Shown here piece by piece: positions 55,544 through 64,000 of a stretch of DNA of 64,000 nucleotides; positions within the stretch are counted from its first letter, which is position 1; each line of letters starts with the position of its first letter. The stretch lies in assembly GCA_905250125.1 (NCBI GenBank), contig CAJNOL010000410.1, positions 1-64,000 on the forward strand, in the 5' to 3' direction. A model generated the notes under the pieces. That model saw only the letters and a list, made by a program, of their open reading frames with translations, was not told the origin of the DNA and searched no databases. The DNA is from Rotaria sordida. Its lineage: Eukaryota > Rotifera > Eurotatoria > Philodinida > Philodinidae. The translations under genes and the position numbers were made by a program.

Positions 55544-56520
55544 ACGGGTAAGTCGAGAGTTTTGAGACAAAATTAAAATGCTTATATCTACGTCATCTTT
55601 TGCTTTTATTTTTTGATCTTTTTATCAAAATTACAACGATACGAGATGAACAAAACTATATAATTACAAAATAGACAATGGTTCTTTGTTTTCAATTTTT
55701 CGCAATTTTCCACCAACATTATTCATCATAGTCTGGATGACTTTCAAATCAATTTTTTTCAATTGTCTTTTGATTCTGTTGACCAATTGCTTTTCATTCA
55801 TAGCGGTTCAACCTCCATTGTACATCTTATCAGCCAACATCGATCAAAAATCTTCGATGGGTCTAGCTTTTGGAACATTCGGCAGATTGATCGACCTGGG
55901 CACGAAGAATATCTTTTGTTCATTAAGCCATTCGTTTGTCTTTTTGACATAATGCAAGGTGGCAAGGTCCGTCCAAAAGATATATTTATCGTATCAATGG
56001 TGTTCATTGATAAATTTCAACAATTTTGGTAAGCATTTTCCAACATATATATCGTCATTCATTGCTGGACCTTTCGTCGTCTCGATATATGATGTCAAAA
56101 TGCCTTTGCTGCATAATGCCAACTAAATCAATATTTTAAAGACAAATTTTTGTTTGGATTTGAACTTCACACCTAGTGGAGTGTCTCTTTTGTAAGACGA
56201 CTAAAATCCGGTATTTCCTGGCATATCGTCACCCGAAAATTTAAACTATTTCTGGTCGTCGATGATGACGATGATGAATATTTCACGATCTGTCATTTCT
56301 CGTTGTAGTTTTCAACATTTGCTTGGTATTTATTTAAATTGTTGTAGATTATATTTAGATGCACGTTGTCTCTTGTAATATTTTAAACCTAATTTGTTCA
56401 AATTTCGTCGAATACACGACTGTGAGACATTAAATTTTCTGCCCAATTTCTTTTGACTAGTGCCAACACGATTTTCGGTACAATCTTTCAATTTTCGTTG
56501 TTACTTCTTATTCAGTTTTC
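55544..56520 (-). pseudogene. Dead Tc1/mariner transposase with one terminal repeat
   Basis: A terminal repeat ACGGGTAAGTCGAGAGTTTT begins after TA (55542-55543). From about 56500 down to 55665 the minus strand reads a Tc1-like transposase in pieces: helix-turn-helix part (KKLGRKFNVSQSCIRRNLNK), catalytic Asp region (IIDDQK*FKFS, MPGNTGF), CSKGI..SYIETTKGPAMNDDIYVGKCLP, then YIFWTDLATLHYVKK and NLPNVPKARPIEDF, and a C-terminus ending LRKIENKE. The spacing between the second Asp and the Glu is 37 residues (DD37E type). Several in-frame stops (for example TGA for the Trp after IEDF) and frame changes show it is inactive. The far terminal repeat was not found, so the right part is lost or too worn. 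Confidence 0.85.
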
Positions 56521-57730
56521 GATGATATCTTTTAAAATTTTCTTAGTTTCGAGTAGAGAACTGGCTGACAAGAAACTAGACAAGTCATGTAAAACAAAGA
56601 AACAAAAAAAAGTCTGATTTCAGTCTAATTCAAATCAGATTATTCAATATCTAATCAAAATTGATCCCGGTGGTTTTAAAATGTACTTTTCTCGAGTTTT
56701 AATTTAGAAACTCAGATTTTAAAAAGTTTTTCAGACTCCTTGTTTCAACAAACGGTAAACACAACGCTACACCATCCTTTGACGCACATGCAAAACTTTC
56801 GATTACTATACCAAAAAGTACTTATTCATACAGAAAAAAAAGACGAAAAAATCGGTCATTTCTTGATTAAGATGATTAAAAATTAGTTTTCAGCTTTAAA
56901 GATAGATTTCATTTGATTTTAACTAATTTTAATTCATAAAAAATCGAGTTATATGAATTTCAGCCTGAGCCCAAATTCATCTCATCAATCTCTTTAAAAA
57001 AGCCATATTTCGATAACCAGTTGATACACTTCGTAGTGCTGAGTAGTCTACTTGGATTTATATTAGAAGTGTTATAGTCTCAAGAGATAACTATTACTTC
57101 TCCACAACGAGTGTCAAAATAAAACGAAATGTCGTATGTTAAACAGGATGCTATAACTATAATGTGATCTAAAATCACACTGCTATGCACTATGCCATCC
57201 TGCTCGGTATTACGGAAATGTGCTAACTATTCATTGAAGTTAGACTATTTTTAATAAATAGCAGTGAGATGAATTTTGCTTCGGGCCAAAATGCCGTCGA
57301 AATTTGGGATCGGATCGAAAATTTCTTGGGCAGAAATTCTGGCTTCCTAAAAAAAGACATTTAAAAGCAGATTGTTTTGCTTTTTTTATAAGAAGAACAT
57401 GTTCGAAAAGTGATCCTGAGTGCCGAAAATTGAGTATTTTTTTGGTGTCATAGTAGCGATGGCTGGAAATCCTTAACGTTTTTTAGCTTTTGGAGGCGGC
57501 GCGGCTGGATATCCTTAACGTCGATGGCGACAGCTGAGATTTTAAAAAATTTTTGTGGCTATCGGCGGTGGCTCAGCCGCTCGGCTTACACCTCTGGCTA
57601 TTATATATGTAATTCCTTTGTCTGAAGACAAACAAAGTCGTAGTTAGTTTATTTTGTTATTTCATGCTACAAAATATACAAAATTGCATTATATATAAGA
57701 TTCAAACAATGGTAATAGTATATATAAATT
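56521..57730. other. Spacer with GC-richer island
   Basis: No gene supported. At 57460-57600 a GC-rich stretch contains two copies of GGCTGGAWATCCTTAACG about 45 bp apart and ends CACCTCTG, possibly a worn hAT-type fragment like that at 10738-10830. Confidence 0.45.
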
Positions 57731-59461
57731 TTAAAGAGAAAATTCTGCAGTTCCTAGTTCAAAGTGAAAACTAAGATGATGAAGATAATCATTCATTTTC
57801 TGCATTAGAGTGTGTGCTTGTTCAGCTGCTTTTTCATATGGCATTGGATCTTGACTATATATTGCAAACATTTCATAGGAAACGATACGCAACGATGGAA
57901 TTCTAATGAATAGATTACCTATAATCTGCGATATTTTCTCTGCATTCGGTATCATACTATTTAGTAACAATGTCGATAAAAACGGTACACGTTGTGGTAA
58001 AATATCAAATGCTTTAAAATTGGATTGTCGTAGATCGAGTAGCTTAATAGACGCTAATGGAAGTTGATTGGAGCTGAAAGCGTACGACAATTGTTCTTCG
58101 AAGGAAATGAGTCTACGCAAGTATGGCATTCGCTGAAGTAAACGTGAAAGAAGATCATGATAACCGATATGATTATTGGAGAAATTTACTGAAAAACGTA
58201 GTGAATGAATATTAGGAAAAATATCTGAATCAATAATTATTTCTGAAACATTAATGTTGGAATCGTTGAAAGTTAAAATGCAATCGATTGAGACAAGTCG
58301 TGGCATATATTTTACGAGTGACTGAAATGAAATCGGACGAGATAATGAAATTTCTGTAAAATAAAGATGACGAACAGAAAAAAATGAACATTGACTCTTG
58401 AGTTCAGAACATGAGGTAAATCCATAAAGACTATCAAAAGCAAATGGTAGTGAGTAGACATGTAGGTAACAATCTTGGCTCTGAAGTAGATCATCATGAC
58501 CTTCAACATGAAAGCCTATAGGATTGATTGTCGATGGTATATTGATATTGTCCAGTGTTCTATTTGGAATTTTAAATGAGACATAGAAATCGAAACGATC
58601 GAATGTTTTTTTGTATTGTAAAAGTGTAGACCATAAATTATCATAAAGTCTTATATAATGCAATTTGAGAGCAACTTGCTTTAGAATTAACTTATTCGGA
58701 CAACATCGATCTATGAAAATTTGAAGTTGATCGAATAGAAGACGATCTTTATTATCTGAAGAAATATAAGAATACTTTGGCCCGTTCTCCACAAACGTTA
58801 CACTAATAGAAAGATATTGCAAGATAGTTAAACAACAAAAATCTGATGTCAACATTTCGAAATGTTTAAATTCATCATCTATGGAAGCATAAAATATGGT
58901 GTGATGCGACCAAAGAGTGACACAGAGATGTTGTAGATTAGGAGTGCGCTTAATAATTTCAACTAAATGAACAAGAGAATATACATGTAAAGATAAATGA
59001 ATAAGATTTATGTGAAAAGTATTCGCCGTCAACAGAGTATTTGTTGAAAATCGAAGAACATTTTGAGGAATGACTCCCATTGTAGAGTAGTAATTATGAC
59101 AATCATCGAACCAAATGTATAGACATTTTAAGTTTGTATACAACATTACATTCTGCCAGTTGATGACATTGATAAGACTAAGTGAAAGTAATTTGTTAAA
59201 TTGATAATTAGATAAATAATAGATATGACGTTGATCAATTTTGAGTATTTGAATCGATCGACAAATCCATTGTAGTTGATGATGATTTCCTTGCCAATCA
59301 TTCGTAAGATCAATTTTCTTAATATAGAATTGAATTAGATTATAATATCGATGATTTAATTGAGTAAATGCTCGAAGAATATCAAATGTAGTAAGAAAAT
59401 CGAAGATATTACAAATAATTTCGTTTGGAAGTATAACAAATTGTGTTATTTTTCGTGACAT
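57731..59461 (-). CDS. F-box / LRR-like protein, intronless
   Basis: Single exon, 576 residues from the ATG at 59461. That start gives MSRKITQFVILPNEIICNIF; the open frame runs 15 codons further upstream, but the F-box normally begins near the N-terminus. The F-box (LPNEIICNIFDFLTTFDILRAFTQLN) recruits SKP1 in SCF ubiquitin ligases. The rest is irregular leucine-rich sequence (LKCLYIWFDDC, NLQHLCVTLW, LRSLRFSVNF-like IHSLRFSVNF, IKLLDLRQSN) expected to bind substrate. It is a distant paralogue of 18333-20790, which has two introns; loss of introns is consistent with the high turnover of this family. Confidence 0.88.
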   Translation of the reverse strand: MSRKITQFVILPNEIICNIFDFLTTFDILRAFTQLNHRYYNLIQFYIKKIDLTNDWQGNHHQLQWICRSIQILKIDQRHIYYLSNYQFNKLLSLSLINVINWQNVMLYTNLKCLYIWFDDCHNYYSTMGVIPQNVLRFSTNTLLTANTFHINLIHLSLHVYSLVHLVEIIKRTPNLQHLCVTLWSHHTIFYASIDDEFKHFEMLTSDFCCLTILQYLSISVTFVENGPKYSYISSDNKDRLLFDQLQIFIDRCCPNKLILKQVALKLHYIRLYDNLWSTLLQYKKTFDRFDFYVSFKIPNRTLDNINIPSTINPIGFHVEGHDDLLQSQDCYLHVYSLPFAFDSLYGFTSCSELKSQCSFFSVRHLYFTEISLSRPISFQSLVKYMPRLVSIDCILTFNDSNINVSEIIIDSDIFPNIHSLRFSVNFSNNHIGYHDLLSRLLQRMPYLRRLISFEEQLSYAFSSNQLPLASIKLLDLRQSNFKAFDILPQRVPFLSTLLLNSMIPNAEKISQIIGNLFIRIPSLRIVSYEMFAIYSQDPMPYEKAAEQAHTLMQKMNDYLHHLSFHFELGTAEFSL

Positions 59462-59807
59462 ATTATGTTTGCTTGTATGGAAAATAATCAAATAGAATAA
59501 AAACAAATGTTATACAACGGAAGAAAGAAAAAAAAAACAAAATGAACTTTCATCGATAAGTTTATTGACATTGGAATCACAAAAATACTTAAGGAACTGA
59601 TCAAGTTTCTGGTGTCGCTTTTCAATGTCATGAATCAAAACATTGAAGTATATTGACAAAAAAACAAGTACCTAATGAACTTGAAAAGCAATATTAAAAC
59701 ATATACAAGAAAAAATGAAAACTCAAGCTAAATAAAATAAAGAGAAAAAAATAAAAGACATATCGTTCTTATTCATATAACTATTTTTGAGAGAAATAAA
59801 ATGATTA
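59462..59807. other. Short upstream spacer of the F-box gene
   Basis: AT-rich, presumably with the promoter. No distinct motif seen. Confidence 0.5.
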
Positions 59808-60793
59808 ACGAATAAGTCGAAAGTTTTGAGATAAAATGTTTGTTTATTTTTGACTCCCCTTGAAAATATTTACGAAGACTCAAAAACTATAGATTATAAC
59901 CAAAATTTTATGCTGTTTTCCAAGGTAGACTTAGAAATTTTCTTAATAGTTTAGACGGAAAATTGTTCCATACACTTTTGTACTTTCATTATTGCAATAC
60001 GAACGTAAATGTTAACACGTTTATTAATATATGAGCTTGTAGAACAGAAGCTGCCAGTGACAGACACGAGTCACTTTTTTTGTGACCCGACCCGAGCTCA
60101 AAACTTTTTTCGTAACCCGACCCGACCCGACCCGAGGTGAGGGATAGTTTTTGACCAATAAAAGTGAGTTTTTTTCAGACATTGACAATCTTCTCAGTAA
60201 ATCGATACATATTCTATAGGTATTCGAAATAAAGAAATGATTATCTCATCTAAAATTGCTGCTTTTCTTATGTGAAGTTCGGAATTCGTAAAACTTTTGT
60301 GACCCGACCCGACCTGAGGTCAAGTATGTTTTTCGTGACCCGACCCGACCCGTGTCGGACACTGGAAGCTGCCCTACAAAATGTACTATTGAAGTATTTC
60401 TTTCGACAGATCACTTCAATTTTCATTTTTGAAAAATTGACTTGTTAACCATAAGACGTTTTATATAGAAGGAAGTTCTTGGCAACATGCCTATAGTTTC
60501 ATTTAGATAAAAGTCAAGAGCTTAGTTCGATATAAAATTTTGTAGAGATCTGTCCGTTCGACAAAACAACTGACTCGAATATTCACACTTTCCATCCAAA
60601 CTCTTTTTTTTGTTGGGTCTTTCAAAGATCACCACACTATTTTCGAATAATAACTGCGATAAAATTTCTCAGGCCATATTTGGAAAATGCATAATATACC
60701 GGTTCTAATCCAGAGCTTTTGACTTCTCGATAACATTATCAAGGAAGCCAAAAGTAAACAAATAGTTTGTCTCAAAACTTACGGCCCATCCGT
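59808..60793. mobile_element. Non-autonomous Tc1-type element, 986 bp
   Basis: Left end ACGAATAAGTCGAAAGTTTT; the reverse complement of the right end is ACGGATGGGCCGTAAGTTTT. Both are next to TA (59806-59807, 60794-60795). The arms stay similar for about 150 nt. The terminal sequence is the same as that of the dead Tc1 element at 55544, so it probably belongs to that family. No transposase inside; the middle is occupied by the hAT-type element 60055-60364. Confidence 0.82.
60055..60364. mobile_element. hAT-type element, 310 bp, with perfect 8-bp duplication
   Basis: Begins CAGTGACAGACACGAGTC; the reverse complement of its end is CAGTGTCCGACACGGGTC. Flanked by identical GAAGCTGC (60047-60054 and 60365-60372). 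The inside carries clusters of GACCC-GACCC pentamers near both ends. CAGTG termini and an exact 8-bp target duplication identify a hAT-superfamily insertion, more recent than its host element. Confidence 0.92.
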
Positions 60794-60795
60794 TA

Positions 60796-61824
60796 TTTGT
60801 TTATGTAATGTAATAAAATCTGATTGAAAAGAAACAAAATGGTCGACAACGTATAATGGATTAGGGGTGACTCTTTATCTTTACTGTTCTTTATGATTAA
60901 GGATAAAGATAAAATAAAGGAATACTAAAGGACTACTCCTATAATGGATGTTTTGATTTTCGTCATCATTGACTTATTCATTTTTCTACCTATAAAGAAA
61001 TATAAAAATTTTATAAAATACGATCTAAAATGAGTGTCAAAGTATAGGGATAGACATTTGATCTCTCTCTATCCTTTAAACATTAGAGACACTTTACCAA
61101 CCATCCATCACAAACTTCGACAGATATTAATAAGAGATCATCACAGTCGTTGACAAATACTTGATTATTGTCATTCTTTTCTCATAGACAATGACATATT
61201 CGTGAGACCGAATTCCGCTCTTCTTTCACGATCATTATAATATATTACGATTATCATCATTCGTCGTTGACACGCATTAACAGTAAGTCGTAATTCACAA
61301 ACTGAAACTTATATTATTGAATTCTTTCTTTGACAATGTCAGCAGCTTCATCGTGTTGTATATTTTAATCTTTCAAGAATTCTGCTAAAAATTTCTTGTA
61401 GGTAAAAGAAAATATTAATATTTAGTAGAGATATACCAAATATTTAAAATATAAATACCGAAAACCGGTTATTCATAAAGATTTTGTAAAAAGTATTTAT
61501 AAGAAATTGAATTTGATAATTAAGCAACAAAAGACTACAATAATATTTTAAATCTTGATCAATTGATAGAATTCATATGTAAATTTTCTCATATCTTTTC
61601 TTTTGTCTAAACTTCTATTTTATCATTCTAGAAAAAATTTAATAGATTTTTCATAAATGTTTTTTTCTATTTGTCTATTGTTCATAGATATTTAAATTTC
61701 TGTATGAAGTCTATATTTGTAAAAGAGTCTAAATATAAAATAATTAGAGAAATACATTATGAAAACTATACATTAATATTATATATTAAAAACAAAAACT
61801 AAATTGATTAGATTATTCTTTATC
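60796..61824. other. AT-rich spacer
   Basis: No gene or repeat recognised; 3' flank of the EF-hand gene. Confidence 0.55.
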
Positions 61825-62465
61825 TTATGTATGAAGAAGAAATTGTACGAAAGCATCATAATTAATTACACCTGTTCTATGTGGATCAGCTTGACCAATC
61901 ATATCATCAGCTTCATCTTCTGTTAATTCCCTATCCCATAACTAAAATATAATTTTTAAAAAAAATGATAATTTAAATGAATAATTTTTTCTTTTAATTT
62001 CTTATCTTACTCGAACAAATCGTTTAAGCTCATTAGCATTAATTGTTCCTTTTCCATCTTTATCAAAAACTCGAAATGTTGCACGAAGTTCATCTTCTAA
62101 ATCTTCTGGTTTAATAGGTGTTGTCATAATTGATATGAATTCTCTCATATCAATTCCACCTGAATGATCTTCATCAGCTGAACCAAGTAATAATTGTGCT
62201 TCATTTTCAGCTAATATCATATCTTTAAAAATTCAACAATAATAATAAAAAGAAAATAAAAAATGAAAAATGTTTATTTTTTAATACTTGCAGCTTCAGC
62301 TACTTGAATAATATCTTCAGCTCCTACAAAACCTTTCGATTGCGTATCCATAATACTAAAAGCAGCTTGTAAATCTTGTATTTTTTCTGCTGAGAATTCA
62401 TTAGATAAAGATAAATCTTGAGTATGTGTTCCACCTATTAATTCTTTTTCATTTGAATGACTCAT
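61825..62465 (-). CDS. Four-EF-hand calcium-binding protein, centrin/calmodulin-like
   Basis: Three exons, 62465-62288, 62222-62011 and 61941-61825, give 168 residues. EF-hand proteins change shape on binding calcium. Loops 2 (DEDHSGGIDMRE, residues 76-87) and 3 (DKDGKGTINANE, 113-124) have all expected calcium ligands. Loop 1 (DTQSKGFVGAED, from 40) and loop 4 (DPHRTGVINYDA, from 149) lack the final Glu and have odd ligands, so they are probably weak or dead. An N-terminal tail of about 25 residues, four hands and a length of 168 fit centrin better than calmodulin, but centrins usually have a basic tail, absent here. A divergent centrin-like or calmodulin-like protein is the safest name. Introns are 65 and 69 nt. 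Confidence 0.85.
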
Positions 62466-62851
62466 TATTTCTTCTCTAAAATGAAGAAGTTTTCAAAAGT
62501 TTTCTTTTTTTTTTGTAACTTTATTTTAGTGCTTATCTTTTCCAATTCATTTTAATAAATATCTCGCATACTAAGCACACACACACACAGAGACGCACAA
62601 ATGAAAAAGATGAGCATAGGATATCATCAGCACTTAAGTCGTAATCAAAAAAACAAAGAAAAAGCAAAAAAAAAAAGAGAAAAGAAAAGAAGAAAAATCT
62701 TTCGTTTCGTGAAAAATAGAAGAAAATTCTTCGATACAACAACACATAAACCATACAAAAAAAGAAAATTCATGAATATATTTTATGTATAGACACAGTT
62801 TAATGTATGTGTATGTGTTGGAATGCGAATGCTCTGTTCATTGTAAATTAT
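62466..62851. other. Gap between two minus-strand genes
   Basis: 386 bp, promoter side of the EF-hand gene. It has a CA repeat near 62576-62588 and purine-rich runs. No gene supported. Confidence 0.5.
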
Positions 62852-63850
62852 TTATTTAATCGATTGTAAAACTCCATTGATTTTTTTTGATTTTATTTGA
62901 CCATCTTCTTCAATTATTTCTGTTATTTGACCATTTTCTTCAACTCTAGAAAAGATTTTTTTAAATAAAAATAATATTGAAAAATTTTTCTTACCGTGTT
63001 GTAGTTACACGTCGACCATTAACCATTTTAGTGGATTTAGAAGTTTTTTTCGATATTGGACGAGAACCACCACCTCTAAAAATACATAATGACAAATTTT
63101 TTGACACCCATATAGATATATTTATATATACAAACCCAAATGATATGTTAAATGATGAAATATTTCCAATATCATTTCTTCCAAAATCACCGGCAAATGA
63201 ATCATGATCGAATAAAGACATTCTCATTGGAGAAAAGAAATTATCGAACAAAGCCATTTGTTGTGGTGCACGTCGTGATGTGGAGGAATGTGGATCTCGA
63301 TTACGACGCTGACGTTGTAAATCAGCAAATGGATGCATACCAAAACCTATTATAAATAATAATTAATTTCAATTACTTAACATCAATACTTCTATTCCTA
63401 AATGTTTTAACTATAGATATGTCAAACATTCCCAATCACCTCATGCGCAATGCAAGCATCATTTAGGGAAAATAAATAAATACAAAAAATTGTATTTATT
63501 CTTCTGGTATGCTCACCAGAAGAAAAGATATGACGTGGCCATATGTCTAAAAAAAAAGCAATGTATGCAAGCAAGCTCGCACTTAACTAACTATAAATTA
63601 ATTTATTGTTTTCAAAACACAGAAAATTTAATAAAACATCTTGACTTACCAAAATCATCGTCCATACCAAAATGTGACATAAATTGTTCAAAAATATCGA
63701 ATGGATTATGAAAATGAAATGTTCGATTAAGAAAATCTTCTGAAAATCCTCCATAAACATTGCTAGATGAAAAACCACCACTACCACCACCACCATGACC
63801 ATTTGATAAACCAGCTCGACCCAATTGATCATATTTTCGACGTTTATCTT
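62852..63850 (-). CDS. DNAJB6-type Hsp40 co-chaperone, 3' part
   Basis: Partial; the 5' exons lie beyond the right edge or in sequence I could not resolve. Exons: 63850-63650, 63346-63136, 63075-62995, 62945-62852. The first readable exon opens DKRRKYDQLGRAG, the end of a J domain. Then come a glycine-rich spacer (HGGGGSGGF), a Phe-rich segment (FSEDFLNRTFHFHNPFDIFEQFMSHF), a serine/arginine stretch, and the C-terminal [34 protein letters not shown], matching the DNAJB2/6/7/8 tail. J proteins stimulate Hsp70 ATPase; DNAJB6-type members block aggregation of polyQ and amyloid-like proteins. The Ser-rich region is shorter than in vertebrate DNAJB6. The segment 63851-64000 contains no J-domain reading in a compatible frame. 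Confidence 0.85.
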
Positions 63851-64000
63851 CTGCAATTTATTTGAAAAAATCCAATGGATATTAATATCAATTAGTTAAG
63901 AGCATGATTAATAAAATATACTAACAGCAGCAGCAGCAATAGTCGTCAATTCTAATTCTTCTACAATTTCCCCAATGTTTTATTTCTACGAATTCCTACC

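Noticed and set aside
63851-64000. Upstream exon of the DNAJB6-like gene (an AAAAV-coding stretch with a GTTAGT donor)
   Set aside because: Joining it to the next exon in the needed phase gives a stop, and it does not look like a J domain.

Overview
The window is eukaryotic nuclear DNA, very AT-rich, with short introns (often 45-65 nt) carrying plain GT-AG ends. The mix of animal genes (neurofibromin, an ATP8B-type flippase, TIM22, a DNAJB6-type chaperone), F-box/LRR-like genes of a kind I associate with bdelloid rotifers, and a short CCCACA tract matching the TGTGGG telomere unit reported for bdelloids, suggests a bdelloid rotifer (Rotaria or Adineta type). The species call is inference; 'animal with compact introns' is seen directly.

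Layout. 1-1984: 3' end of a leucine-rich-repeat gene whose repeats are each an 84-nt phase-0 exon. 1985-9312: gene-poor, with dispersed repeats and a fold-back element. 9313-9815: a Ly6/three-finger protein. 9816-13037: repeats. 13038-13484 (-): a CD225/dispanin-like membrane protein. 16581-17589 (-): a secreted ependymin-like protein. 18333-20790 (-): an F-box/LRR-like gene. 22371-22441 (-): tRNA-Cys. 22825-29430 (-): a complete 21-exon P4-ATPase (ATP8B type), one intron of which carries nested transposons. 31990-33285: a 704-bp Helitron derivative inserted in the arm of a long hairpin element. 34360-34840 (-): a broken ATP synthase OSCP copy. 35143-53879 (+): the whole neurofibromin (NF1) gene, 22 exons and 2979 codons of protein, with transposon-laden introns and a nested antisense gene at 50601-51191. 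54094-54942 (+): TIM22, 214 bp after NF1. 55544-56520: a dead Tc1-like element. 57731-59461 (-): a second F-box gene. 59808-60793: a related non-autonomous Tc1-type element with a hAT-type element inside it. 61825-62465 (-): a four-EF-hand protein. 62852-63850 (-): 3' part of a DNAJB6-like gene running off the right edge.

The genes are mostly unrelated housekeeping and accessory genes and do not form one pathway. The main structural themes are a modular LRR exon array, a nested gene in NF1, a possible NF1-TIM22 transcription unit with a candidate trans-splice site, and an unusually dense set of terminal-inverted-repeat and hairpin elements, several nested in one another. Exon coordinates were read by eye from frame continuity and splice signals; no alignment or search was run.
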